From: Bacillota bacterium
GTDB taxonomy: Bacteria > Bacillota > Clostridia > Christensenellales > CAG-138
DNA length: 22,656 nucleotides
Assembly: GCA_023455425.1 (NCBI GenBank)
Contig: JAEYCM010000036.1
Location: forward strand, 1-22,656
Direction of reading: 5' to 3'
This document shows positions 7,561 through 15,561 of this stretch, piece by piece. The notes beneath the pieces were generated by a model, which had not been told where the DNA came from, searched no databases, and worked only from the letters and a program-made list of their open reading frames with translations. The position numbers were made by a program, and so were the translations under genes. The stretch's first letter is position 1. Each line of letters opens with the position of its first letter.

Positions 7561-8187
7561 ATGGATTTCTATGAGGCTGTTATGGCCAGGAGAACAATAC
7601 GGGATTTTGAGGACCGCACCATTCCTGGAGATATCCTGGAGCGGATCATCGGGGCAGGGCTTCAAGCGCCCACCAACGATCATATGCGGGAATGGGAGTT
7701 TATTATTTTGAACGATAAAACCGAGAGGCTTGAGGCGATACATTATGTGCCGAAGGACTTAAGCGTGGACGAGTCTACCGCTATCATTGACAAGTGGGGC
7801 TTGACCGATGAATGCCAGCGGGCAATGTATCTGATTGGAATTCCAAAGCAATATCGAATGCTGCTCAATGCCGGGTGCCTGATACTCCCCGCTTTCCGGC
7901 ACCATGGAACGCTGTTGAAGCCAGAATCATTATCCGCCCTCAACAGCGTTGCATCCGTCTGGTGCTGCATTGAAAATATGCTGCTAGCCGCTGCCGCCGA
8001 AGGTATCTTTGGCGTCGTGCGCATTCCCTTTGAGGAGGAAACCCATCACCTCAAAGCGACGCTCGGCGTGCCGGATGGGTACGAGATTCCCTGTTATCTT
8101 GCCCTGGGTTATCCCGCAAAAGAATTGCCGGCAACCCGCCAAATTCAGGTGGATATCAAGGATAGGATGCATCATGGCCGTTGGTAA
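7561..8187 (+). CDS. Nitroreductase-family protein
   Basis: This 208-aa FMN-dependent oxidoreductase shows the nitroreductase N-terminus: MDFYEAVMARRTIRDFEDRTIPGDILERIIGAGLQAPTNDHMREWEF, where the RRTIRDF strand and the AP-N/S-----WEF stretch contact FMN. The C-terminal part has the ENMLLAAAAEGIFGVVRIP helix and the ALGYPAKE motif typical of the family. A GGAGG box about 11 bases ahead (atggaggttt) supports the ATG at 7561 over an upstream in-frame start. Reduction of nitro groups, quinones or enones with NAD(P)H is expected; the true substrate is unknown. It is the fourth consecutive small redox enzyme in this cassette, which suggests one detoxification or reductive pathway. Confidence 0.9.
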   Translation: MDFYEAVMARRTIRDFEDRTIPGDILERIIGAGLQAPTNDHMREWEFIILNDKTERLEAIHYVPKDLSVDESTAIIDKWGLTDECQRAMYLIGIPKQYRMLLNAGCLILPAFRHHGTLLKPESLSALNSVASVWCCIENMLLAAAAEGIFGVVRIPFEEETHHLKATLGVPDGYEIPCYLALGYPAKELPATRQIQVDIKDRMHHGRW

Positions 8188-8271
8188 TGTCGCTAGGACA
8201 TTCAAAGAGCGGTTGCTGTTGCGGGTTCTCTATCCGCCACGAAATCAGAAGTCCGAAAAGGAGGTTGCTTG

Positions 8272-8970
8272 ATGAAAAATCATAGTGGAGCAATAAAGGC
8301 GTATATAGCTAATACGGAACATCCAGCCATGCCGGACAATATCGGTAAAGTCGGGTTCTGGTCGGCACTATGCTCTGCTTTCTTTTATCTGGCATTTGAT
8401 ATTGCCGCAATCCTGAATATGTCAGGAATGCTGACATCGCAATTCTGGATATCGATATTGTATTACACACCGTCTATATTTCTGGCACTATCCTTCGTGG
8501 TGATGACGGTAGTCATCCACCATTATGCTCCTTCAGAGTCAAAAATGTGTAGCCATATCGGCGTAAGCCTTGCGTGTATTTACGCAACCATCAACTGCTT
8601 TATTTATATTATTCAAGTTTTGATCATTGCTCCCAGCATGTTAAATGGTCAGTTTGACAGTGTCGCCTTATTTGAAATGGCTCCCGGAAAGCCGTTGATT
8701 GCCGCAAATGCTCTGGCGTACACGCTTATGGGGCTATCAACGTTGTTCTCCGCTTTTGCTTTTAAGGGGGGCGCGCTGGAAAAGACGATCAGGACAGTAC
8801 TATTGATACACGGGATTATTTCGCCCACCATTGTCGGTGTCTTGATCTGGCAGCCGTTCTTCTATATAAGCGCATTCGTGGGGATTATTTATCCTTTGGC
8901 TGCCATCTTGATTGCAGTATTGTTCCGTGCAAAGAGAAAAATTAGCCTTTCAGACTATGGGAGAAGATAG
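8272..8970 (+). CDS. Polytopic membrane protein of unknown function
   Basis: This 232-aa protein has about six membrane-spanning segments (near residues 28-48, 58-80, 93-116, 141-161, 170-190 and 195-215), a hydrophilic N-terminus and a basic C-terminal tail (RAKRKISLSDYGRR). I do not recognise a catalytic or transport motif; a general resemblance to small multi-span integral membrane families such as DUF4386 is possible but not established. An AGGAGG box at 8259-8264 fits the ATG at 8272 well (7-base spacing). It follows the nitroreductase by 84 bases on the same strand and is likely cotranscribed. Efflux or membrane-anchoring functions would suit the context but are not shown. Confidence 0.8.
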   Translation: MKNHSGAIKAYIANTEHPAMPDNIGKVGFWSALCSAFFYLAFDIAAILNMSGMLTSQFWISILYYTPSIFLALSFVVMTVVIHHYAPSESKMCSHIGVSLACIYATINCFIYIIQVLIIAPSMLNGQFDSVALFEMAPGKPLIAANALAYTLMGLSTLFSAFAFKGGALEKTIRTVLLIHGIISPTIVGVLIWQPFFYISAFVGIIYPLAAILIAVLFRAKRKISLSDYGRR

Positions 8971-9102
8971 CGTACACCATTTTGAATGATTCACGTTGAG
9001 CGCGTGGTATTGATGGAGAGAGTTAAATATATGGCAGTAATAAACGCACATGTTCTTGCAGGCGAATGAAATAGGCTTATTCTACTTGGCGGGGGTGGAA
9101 GT

Positions 9103-10173
9103 TTGAAAGAAAGGGCATGCGCAAGATGGAACACGGGGAAGATGTTAGTTTTAGCTACGGCTGTTTTACTTCTCATTGCGGGCGGTGCCATAATCCTGTT
9201 TGGTGACGAATTGAAAATTGTCGCTTCTATCAAGAAAATAGCAGATGATAAGAGCATCTACTACATGGAAGTAGATGGAGATTATCATTTTGAGGATTTT
9301 TTGGAATCAGGAGGGGCATCATCCGACAAAGCTGTAAGCGTATTTCTTACAAAACATATCTCGAAAGGGTTTTATTCGGTAGACGTCACAGAAAGCGGGC
9401 TTGCCTGCAGTACCGTTTCTGCGTACACTCCGGACGGTTCGCATGTCTGGGGACGGAATTTTGATTGGGCAAGTTCCGTGCCGGTCATTGTAAAATGTGT
9501 TCCCGCGGATGGATATGCATCAATTTCGACCTGCGATTTTCAAAATATAACCTCCGACTCAGACATTGTGCCGGAGGGCATTGCCAATAAAATGCTTGCC
9601 ATTGCCGCTCTATATGTCCCTATGGATGGTATCAATGAAGCCGGACTTTGTGTGGCTGATCTTGAAGTCAATGAAGGTGGTATGATTGCCATTGATACGG
9701 ATAAGCCGGACCTGACAATTACCACGGCGATTCGCCTTTTGCTGAACAAAGCGGCAACTGTTGGAGAAGCAATAGCGTTATTGGAGCAGTATGATGTACA
9801 CGCTTCAGGCGGCATCAGCCATCACCTTGCAATTTCGGATGCTGCTGGCGCGTCGGTTGCGGTTGAGTTTGTGGCCGGAGAACTGGTCGTTGTAAAAACA
9901 AACACTGTGACGAACTTTAATCTTGCCAATGGAAACACGGCTGCTGGCGGGAAAAGTGCAAAACAACGCTTTGAATACTTAAGTTCCCTCCATAAAGAAA
10001 ATGAAGGTTTCCTCACTGGTCAGCAAGTGAAACATGCCCTTATACAGGTTGCTCAACAGAATGGGGAATGGACAACGCAATGGTCAATGGTGTATGAGCA
10101 GGATTCTTTGTCTGTTAGTTTTTATTTCGATTGCGATTTTAAAAAAGCCTACAATTTTTTGGTTTCAGATTAG
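9103..10173 (+). CDS. Membrane-anchored linear amide C-N hydrolase (choloylglycine hydrolase/Ntn family)
   Basis: This 356-aa protein begins with a hydrophobic segment (about residues 14-33), so it is probably exported and anchored with its catalytic domain outside. The Ntn-hydrolase core starts at Cys102 in GLACSTVSAY. Arg118 and Asp121 in GRNFDW follow at +16 and +19, the same offsets as Cys2, Arg18 and Asp21 of bile salt hydrolase and penicillin V acylase. Because the Cys is internal, about 100 residues would have to be removed by autoproteolysis for activity, as in acid ceramidase-like members. The start is TTG at 9103 behind GGGGGTGGAAG; an ATG at 9142 would lose only the basic N-terminus. 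Cleavage of an amide such as an N-acyl amino acid, bile salt or beta-lactam side chain is plausible, but the substrate cannot be told. Confidence 0.82.
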   Translation: MKERACARWNTGKMLVLATAVLLLIAGGAIILFGDELKIVASIKKIADDKSIYYMEVDGDYHFEDFLESGGASSDKAVSVFLTKHISKGFYSVDVTESGLACSTVSAYTPDGSHVWGRNFDWASSVPVIVKCVPADGYASISTCDFQNITSDSDIVPEGIANKMLAIAALYVPMDGINEAGLCVADLEVNEGGMIAIDTDKPDLTITTAIRLLLNKAATVGEAIALLEQYDVHASGGISHHLAISDAAGASVAVEFVAGELVVVKTNTVTNFNLANGNTAAGGKSAKQRFEYLSSLHKENEGFLTGQQVKHALIQVAQQNGEWTTQWSMVYEQDSLSVSFYFDCDFKKAYNFLVSD

Positions 10174-10536
10174 TCACTTTGGTTGTATAGGCAGAAGCAA
10201 CCATTGCGTACTCCCGCATATGCCCGGTGCCAACAGCCTGAATGAGCTTATTTAGGCTTCCCTGCCCGCACCGGATACGCTATAATAGCGCAGTGCGGCA
10301 TTGGTTTATTTCATAGTATAATGATGTATCGTTTGAAGCCGTGCGTGGAGTGTGCCGGTGCGGAAAAAGGAAAAAAAAGCATGATAAAAGCCATGATGAG
10401 TCGTATGCGCTGCTTGCGGCAGGTGCGGTAGAGATGTTATACGTCGGGATAGAGCAAATAGAATCCATTTCCTATACTATGGCTACCCGGCGCAACAGTC
10501 GGGTATATTTATGATATCTCTAATGCAGAGGAGCGT
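10174..10536. other. Intergenic region ahead of the EIIC gene
   Basis: This 363-base stretch ends the AT-rich island. It contains TTGTATAGGCA at 10183-10193, repeated exactly upstream of the GntR gene, two TATAAT-like boxes (10281-10286 and 10317-10322) without convincing -35 partners, and a small inverted pair ACCCG (10485-10489) / CGGGT (10500-10504). The frame 10317-10514 stays open but has no ATG near its start and no ribosome binding site. I see no known riboswitch. Confidence 0.4.
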
Positions 10537-11625
10537 ATGATGAGCGGCAAAACGGTTGCGCAAAACAGTAGATTTGCTGAATTTCTCAAGAGGAAAAACA
10601 TTGTTTTTTCGATCAAAAGATACGGCATAGACGCTTTGGGTGCTATGGCGCAGGGGTTGTTCGCTTCTTTGCTGGTCGGGACGATATTCAGTACGTTAGG
10701 GGAGCAACTCGGTTTGCAGTTCTTTTTGGAGTTGGGATCATTTGCGAAGGCGGCGACCGGCCCGGCTATGGCGATTGCGATCGGATATGCGCTCCATTGC
10801 CCTCCGCTTGTTCTGTTTTCTTTGGCTGCGGTTGGCGGGGCGGCAAATACGCTGGGCGGGGCGGGAGGCCCGCTCGCGGTGCTTCTTGTGGCGATTGTTG
10901 CGGCAGAATGCGGGAAAGCTGTTTCCAAAGAGACCAAAGTAGATATTCTCGTGACGCCGTGCGTGACGATCGCAACCGGCGTTCTATTATCCATGCTATG
11001 TGCGCCTGCAATCGGCGCCGCGGCAAGCGCCGTTGGCAATTCAATCATGTGGGCGACTGAACTTCAGCCGTTTTTTATGGGCGTATTGGTCTCCGTAATC
11101 GTGGGCGTAGCGTTGACACTCCCGATCAGCAGCGCGGCCATTTGTGCGGCGCTTGGCCTTACGGGGCTTGCCGGGGGTGCTGCGGTAGCCGGGTGCTGTG
11201 CGCAGATGGTAGGGTTTGCGGTGATGAGCTTTAAGGAAAACCGATGGGGAGGATTGTTGGCCCAGGGCCTTGGCACATCCATGCTGCAGATGGGAAATAT
11301 CGTTAGAAATCCGCGAATATGGATTCCACCCACGTTGGCTTCCGCCATTACCGGTCCGATCGCAACCAGGGTTTTTCAGTTGCAAATGAACGGACCGGCG
11401 GTGGCTTCGGGAATGGGGACATGTGGCTTGGTGGGGCAAATAGGCGTGTACACGGGATGGGTCAATGACATTGCCGCAGGCACCAAGGCTTCGATCACGG
11501 CATTCGATTGGACAGGGTTAGTGCTGATTTGTTTTATATTGCCTGCCGTGCTGACGGTGCTGATTGCATGGCCGCTTCGTAAAATCGGGTGGATCAAAGA
11601 AAACGATCTGAAGCTGATCTTATAA
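10537..11625 (+). CDS. PTS-type EIIC permease (PTS_EIIC_2-like), without EIIA or EIIB
   Basis: This 362-aa integral membrane protein has about nine or ten hydrophobic segments rich in Gly and Ala. The pattern (KRYGIDALGAMAQGLFASLLVGTI at the N-terminus, LGGAGGPLAVLLVAIVAAECGKAVSKETKVDILVTPC in the middle, and a late NGPAVASGMGTCGLVGQIGVY) resembles the solitary EIIC-like family PF13303. GAGGAG at 10528-10533 favours the second ATG at 10540 (6-base spacing) over that at 10537 (3-base spacing). No EIIA, EIIB, HPr or sugar-phosphate enzyme is adjacent, so it may not phosphorylate its substrate or may use unlinked partners. It lies directly upstream of yjjI on the same strand with a probable weak terminator in between. 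A nucleoside, ribose or deoxyribose cargo would fit its neighbours but is inference. Confidence 0.78.
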   Translation: MMSGKTVAQNSRFAEFLKRKNIVFSIKRYGIDALGAMAQGLFASLLVGTIFSTLGEQLGLQFFLELGSFAKAATGPAMAIAIGYALHCPPLVLFSLAAVGGAANTLGGAGGPLAVLLVAIVAAECGKAVSKETKVDILVTPCVTIATGVLLSMLCAPAIGAAASAVGNSIMWATELQPFFMGVLVSVIVGVALTLPISSAAICAALGLTGLAGGAAVAGCCAQMVGFAVMSFKENRWGGLLAQGLGTSMLQMGNIVRNPRIWIPPTLASAITGPIATRVFQLQMNGPAVASGMGTCGLVGQIGVYTGWVNDIAAGTKASITAFDWTGLVLICFILPAVLTVLIAWPLRKIGWIKENDLKLIL

Positions 11626-11627
11626 AC

Positions 11628-11658
11628 GCAGTCGGCATGAGGCTACTGGACTGCTTTT
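11628..11658 (+). terminator. Candidate weak terminator after the EIIC gene
   Basis: GCAGTC (11628-11633) pairs with GACTGC (11649-11654), directly followed by TTTT (11655-11658) and more T-rich DNA. The loop is 15 bases and the stem only 6 bp, so termination would be partial at best. It begins 3 bases after the EIIC stop codon. Confidence 0.4.
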
Positions 11659-11939
11659 CTTGTTTACCGCGAACTTGGACGGTACTCGAAATTTCGTAAG
11701 CGTTTGCCGTGGGTATATGATATCCTGCGCTGATTTTCTGTTTCGATTTGTACAAAACCTTAACTTGTCTAAAACTGGCTTCGTGCCTGTTTGAATTTTC
11801 CACACGGAAAACTTAGAATTTATCTGTTTTTTCAGACGACATGAGATTTATTTCTTTTCAAAGGCGTTGCATTTTCTTCGTCAACTTGTATAATGAAATC
11901 AAAGAGACCGGCATATCTCAAGCTGAAAGGATGAGCCTT
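11659..11939. other. Leader region of the yjjI operon
   Basis: The stretch before yjjI holds no convincing -35/-10 pair. It contains TTGTACAA (11748-11755), an 8-bp palindrome also present upstream of the GntR gene, and TTGTCTAA (11765-11772), 17 bases further on. These resemble half-sites of HutC/GntR-type operators. An ATG at 11841 is in frame with yjjI but has no ribosome binding site, so this region is more likely leader than coding. Confidence 0.4.
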
Positions 11940-13454
11940 ATGAGTCTACTTTCCCCTCTGCCCGAAAGTGCGCTGCGCATTATTAAGGATACTTCACTGA
12001 CGCACGAACAGGCGATGATGAATCTTTCCCGTCTGCCCGCACAGGTGTTCTTTGCGTTCCCAATACCCGAAGGGTACGAACAGCTCTCGGACTTGGGCGT
12101 CATCTCCGACCTCGGGGAAGGATATGCGCCCTACTGTCCGCGCTACCTGTTGCCGGATTATGCCAAGCTGATGAAGGATGGCTGCAAGTTTTTGCGTATC
12201 GATCCGCCCGGGAACCTGTTTGAAGCCACCCAGGCGCTCCTTATGTTTTACCGCCACATCCCTTCCGTAACCAATTTCCCGGTTTATCTTGGCAGGATCG
12301 ATCAATTGCTCAATCCGTTTATCCGGGACGAGGAAGAAGCGCGTTACCTGATCAAGAATTTCCTGATATTCATCGACAGAACGATTTCGGATTCCTACGC
12401 GCACGCCAATATCGGGCCGGAAGAAACGCTGGCGGGCAATCTCATATTGGATTGCGGATATGAACTGCAGAACGCAGTCCCCGGCATGACCATGCTGTAT
12501 GACCCGGATATCACGCCCGACGCGTTTGCCAACAAGTGCATCCGCAACGCCCTTGCCTACGCAAGCCCCAGCTTTGCAGACCATAAGACGTATCGGAACG
12601 AGTATCCGGTGGAATACGGCATCGCAAGCTGTTACAACGCGCTGCCCGTGGGCGGCGGGGCATATACGCTGTGCCGGTTGAACCTTCATCAGGCGGCAAG
12701 ACAGGCGGCGGACCAGGAAGAGTTTTTCGACCGCGTGCTGCCGCAAGCGGTAGCCGCAATCAACGCCTTTATGGACGAGAAAATCAAGTTCATGGTGGAG
12801 GAAAGCCTGTTTTTCCGCTCCAACTTTCTGGTGCAGGAAGGCTTTTTAAAGCGCGAGCTGTTCACCGGCATGTTCGGCATGGTGGGGCTTGCGGAATGCG
12901 TCAACACGTTGTGTGAAAAGGCGGGCAATTCCTTCCGCTTTGGCCACAGCGAGGAGGCGGACGCGCTGGGCGTCGCCATTATGGAGCGGCTCACCGCGCT
13001 TGTGGAGGCGCACCGCTGCGCGTATTGCGAGATCAGCGCCAACCATTATTCCCTGCACGCGCAGGTCGGTATCGACAGCGATATCGGCACCAGCCCCGGC
13101 GCGCGTATCCCCATCGGTGAGGAAATTCCGCTTTATGAGCACTTGCGCCACGCGGGCAAATTCCATCCCTTCTTCCATTCCGGAACGGGGGATATCTTCC
13201 CGTTTGAGGTCACGCTCAAAAACAACCCCGAAAGCCTGCTGGATCTCATCCGAGGCTCGTTCTCGGTAGGCATGCGCTATTTCTCTACCTATGCCAGCGA
13301 CGCGGACGTGGTGCGTATTACCGGGTATCTCGTCAAGCGCTCGGATATTGAAAAACTTGCGCGCGGCGAGGCCGTGCAGCAGCACAACGCCCTGTGGGGA
13401 CTTGGCGAGGTACGAAACGCGAAAATTCTGGAACGGAAAGTCCGACAGCTATGA
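11940..13454 (+). CDS. yjjI: YjjI-family glycyl radical enzyme
   Basis: This is a glycyl radical enzyme of the YjjI family, whose reaction is not established. With the ATG at 11940 it is 504 aa, close to the E. coli protein (about 516). SCYNALPVGGG supplies the conserved active-site Cys231 that would carry the thiyl radical, and RITGYLV near the C-terminus supplies Gly462, the residue that holds the stable glycyl radical. GTSPGARIPIGEE near residue 384 is another conserved YjjI stretch. I chose 11940 because AAAGGA ends about 8 bases ahead; an in-frame ATG at 11841 would add 33 poorly supported residues and lacks a ribosome binding site. The stop overlaps the activase start (ATGA), so enzyme and activase are co-translated. 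It must work anaerobically. Confidence 0.95.
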   Translation: MSLLSPLPESALRIIKDTSLTHEQAMMNLSRLPAQVFFAFPIPEGYEQLSDLGVISDLGEGYAPYCPRYLLPDYAKLMKDGCKFLRIDPPGNLFEATQALLMFYRHIPSVTNFPVYLGRIDQLLNPFIRDEEEARYLIKNFLIFIDRTISDSYAHANIGPEETLAGNLILDCGYELQNAVPGMTMLYDPDITPDAFANKCIRNALAYASPSFADHKTYRNEYPVEYGIASCYNALPVGGGAYTLCRLNLHQAARQAADQEEFFDRVLPQAVAAINAFMDEKIKFMVEESLFFRSNFLVQEGFLKRELFTGMFGMVGLAECVNTLCEKAGNSFRFGHSEEADALGVAIMERLTALVEAHRCAYCEISANHYSLHAQVGIDSDIGTSPGARIPIGEEIPLYEHLRHAGKFHPFFHSGTGDIFPFEVTLKNNPESLLDLIRGSFSVGMRYFSTYASDADVVRITGYLVKRSDIEKLARGEAVQQHNALWGLGEVRNAKILERKVRQL

Positions 13455-14296
13455 TACAGGCGCCTGTCAACCGCGTCATTGACCAAAGCAGCGTGGACGG
13501 TCCGGGAAACCGTACCGCGCTGTTTTTGCAGGGTTGCAATTTCAACTGCGGTTACTGCCACAACCCGGAGACCATCAACGCCTGCATTCATTGCGGAGAT
13601 TGCGTGGGCGTCTGCCCGACGGGTGCGCTGCGCATGGAGGCTGGCGCTATCCGCTGGGACGCTTCCGTTTGCTGCGCGTGCGACGCGTGTCTGAAAATAT
13701 GTACGTACAATGCTTCTCCGAAAATTAGCTGGATGACGCCGGAGCAGGCGCTTGACCGCATCAAGCGCAACATTCCGTTTATCCGCGGCATTACGTTTTC
13801 CGGCGGGGAGTGTACGCTGTGGCGGGATTTTCTCTATGAGGTCTCCAAGGGCGCAAAGGCGCTCGGGCTCACGGCGCTCTTTGATTCCAACGGCAGCTAC
13901 GATTTTTCAGCCGACCCTGCGCTTCTGTCCGTCTGCGACAGCGTGATGCTGGATGTGAAATGCGCAGATGCGGCCCATCACCTGCGGCTTACGGGGCAAA
14001 CCAACGATATGGTGCTGAAAAATCTTATATTCCTCGCCCAGGCAGGCAAATTGGAAGAGGTACGAACCGTTGTAGTGCCAAACGACTTGCCCAATGCGGA
14101 TACCGTGGAACAGGTATGTAGCATCCTCGCCCCCTATTGGAAAACCGGCAGCCCTATCCGTTACAAGCTGATCCGCTTCCGCCCCCTAGGCGTACGGGAC
14201 GAATACCGGGCGCACGCTGTGCCCGACGACGCCCAAATGGAAGCGCTTGCAGGCATGGTACGGCAGGCAGGCTGTGAAAGGATATTGGTGGTATAA
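13451..14296 (+). CDS. yjjW: YjjW-family glycyl radical enzyme activase (radical SAM)
   Basis: This 281-aa activase makes the glycyl radical on YjjI by reductive cleavage of S-adenosylmethionine. The radical SAM cluster motif is C29-x3-C33-x2-C36 in QGCNFNCGYC. Two ferredoxin-type [4Fe-4S] motifs follow, C45-x2-C48-x2-C51-x3-C55-P and C74-x2-C77-x2-C80-x3-C84, as in other activases with an inserted ferredoxin domain. GGE in ITFSGGECTLW is the SAM-binding motif. The real start is the ATG at 13451, overlapping the yjjI stop by 4 bases; an upstream in-frame ATG at 13394 lies inside yjjI. Spacing to the nucleoside hydrolase is one base (stop at 14294-14296, next ATG at 14298), so the three genes form an operon. 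Confidence 0.95.
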   Translation: MIQAPVNRVIDQSSVDGPGNRTALFLQGCNFNCGYCHNPETINACIHCGDCVGVCPTGALRMEAGAIRWDASVCCACDACLKICTYNASPKISWMTPEQALDRIKRNIPFIRGITFSGGECTLWRDFLYEVSKGAKALGLTALFDSNGSYDFSADPALLSVCDSVMLDVKCADAAHHLRLTGQTNDMVLKNLIFLAQAGKLEEVRTVVVPNDLPNADTVEQVCSILAPYWKTGSPIRYKLIRFRPLGVRDEYRAHAVPDDAQMEALAGMVRQAGCERILVV

Positions 14297-14297
14297 A

Positions 14298-15269
14298 ATG
14301 ACAAAGGAACCCCTGCATATCGTCATCGATGCCGATACGGGTATTGACGATTCCATTGCGTTGTTATATGCGCTCAAACATCCCGCTATCCGTGTGCATG
14401 GAGTGATTGCGAGCTTTGGCAACGCAACGGCGGAGCAGGCGGCGGAAAACACGCTGCGCATCATTCGCCTCGCTTCGCCCGGGTATGAAGTGCCCGTGGT
14501 CGTAGGTGCTAATAAGCCGCTTGGCGGCGAATGGACGGAAGGCCCCACCGTCAGCGTGCATGGAGAGAACGGCATCGGCGGGGTATCGCTGCCCGCTTCC
14601 GTGCAGCGGCCTCTTACAGAATCTGCGGAACGCTTTCTTTCACGCACCGCGCGGGAACTGGGCGGTAAGCTCGTGCTTGTCACCCTGGGCAGGCTTACAA
14701 CGCTTGCGCGCGCGCTGGAGCAACACCCCTCCCTGAAAGAGAATCTTGCGGGCGTTGTATCGATGGGCGGCACGATCTATACGCCCGGTAACATTACCTG
14801 CTGCGCGGAAGCTAACATATATGGCGACCCGGAAGCGGCAGAATATGCGATATGCTCCGGCATTCCCTTTACATTGGTCGGGCTTGACGTGACGATTAAG
14901 ACGCGCCTGACGGTACGCCAGATAGAGGCTTCCCTTGCCGCCGCTGCGCCGGATGCGCGTCCGGTTTGGGAATACATTGAGGCCGCCACCCGGCACTATA
15001 TGGACTTCTACCGGAGGATAGAGGGATGCGACGGCAATTCTCCGCTGCACGATCCTTCCGCCGTGGTCTGCGCGCTGCGCCCTGAGTTGTTTACCATACG
15101 TTCCTTCCACGCACATGTGGAGTGCGGCGGAGCATACTGCCGCGGCAAAGTCGTGGTAGACGAACGCTGCCGCCCCTTTGCGGGACCCATGATACAGGCC
15201 TGCGTGGACGTGAATGAAAAAGGCGTGCTGAATGAGTTGTTTGGCGTATTGGGTGGAACGCTTGTATAG
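14298..15269 (+). CDS. Inosine-uridine-preferring nucleoside hydrolase family protein
   Basis: This 323-aa enzyme belongs to the nucleoside N-ribohydrolase family, which splits nucleosides into base and ribose in the cytoplasm. The calcium-binding motif DADTGIDD is at residues 11-18. LHDPSAV near residue 252 carries the conserved His-Asp pair of the active site, and a C-terminal RGKVVVDE stretch corresponds to the family's RGxTVVD segment. The start is the ATG at 14298 with GGTGG about 8 bases upstream; the longer frame from 14247 would run deep into yjjW. Coupling to yjjI/yjjW suggests it prepares or removes a nucleoside for that pathway. Which nucleosides it prefers cannot be read from the sequence. 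Confidence 0.93.
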   Translation: MTKEPLHIVIDADTGIDDSIALLYALKHPAIRVHGVIASFGNATAEQAAENTLRIIRLASPGYEVPVVVGANKPLGGEWTEGPTVSVHGENGIGGVSLPASVQRPLTESAERFLSRTARELGGKLVLVTLGRLTTLARALEQHPSLKENLAGVVSMGGTIYTPGNITCCAEANIYGDPEAAEYAICSGIPFTLVGLDVTIKTRLTVRQIEASLAAAAPDARPVWEYIEAATRHYMDFYRRIEGCDGNSPLHDPSAVVCALRPELFTIRSFHAHVECGGAYCRGKVVVDERCRPFAGPMIQACVDVNEKGVLNELFGVLGGTLV

Positions 15270-15561
15270 CGTATCGGAGAGCAGAGCGGAATAAAAGCAT
15301 TCAGCCTGAAAACGAGGGTATCCCGGCGACGCCAACAGGATTCGTTGGGGTGCTTTCGGATTTTTATATTGTATAGGCAACTTTGTACAAGCCGCTTTGC
15401 TTATTTATAAGTTCTGTGAATGTTGTTATCAACCGCTATGCTGATCGCGGTCAAACATCGGGGTCATGATTCGTGCAAAGACTGCTTGCAGCAACAGACT
15501 TGCAATTTTACCCAAAACAGCATACGATTGAGAAAACCCCCCAACGATGCAAAGAGGGTCT
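15270..15561. other. Intergenic region between nucleoside hydrolase and GntR gene
   Basis: CCAAC (15332-15336) and GTTGG (15344-15348) form a small hairpin and a T-run follows near 15361, a possible but weak terminator. TTGTATAGGCA (15369-15379) and the palindrome TTGTACAA (15383-15390) are spaced 14 bases apart and recur upstream of the EIIC gene and yjjI respectively, so they are candidate operators for the GntR protein. No clear promoter hexamers were seen. Confidence 0.4.

Noticed and set aside
9014..9070. 18-codon frame before the Ntn hydrolase gene
   Set aside because: It is too short and shows no family resemblance; most likely leader sequence.
10317..10514. 65-codon open frame ahead of the EIIC gene with a helical-looking peptide
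   Set aside because: It has no early ATG, no ribosome binding site and no family resemblance; GTG starts at 10341 and 10350 are unsupported.
11841..11939. N-terminal extension of yjjI
   Set aside because: The ATG at 11841 has no ribosome binding site, while the ATG at 11940 has AAAGGA at a good distance and gives the normal family length.
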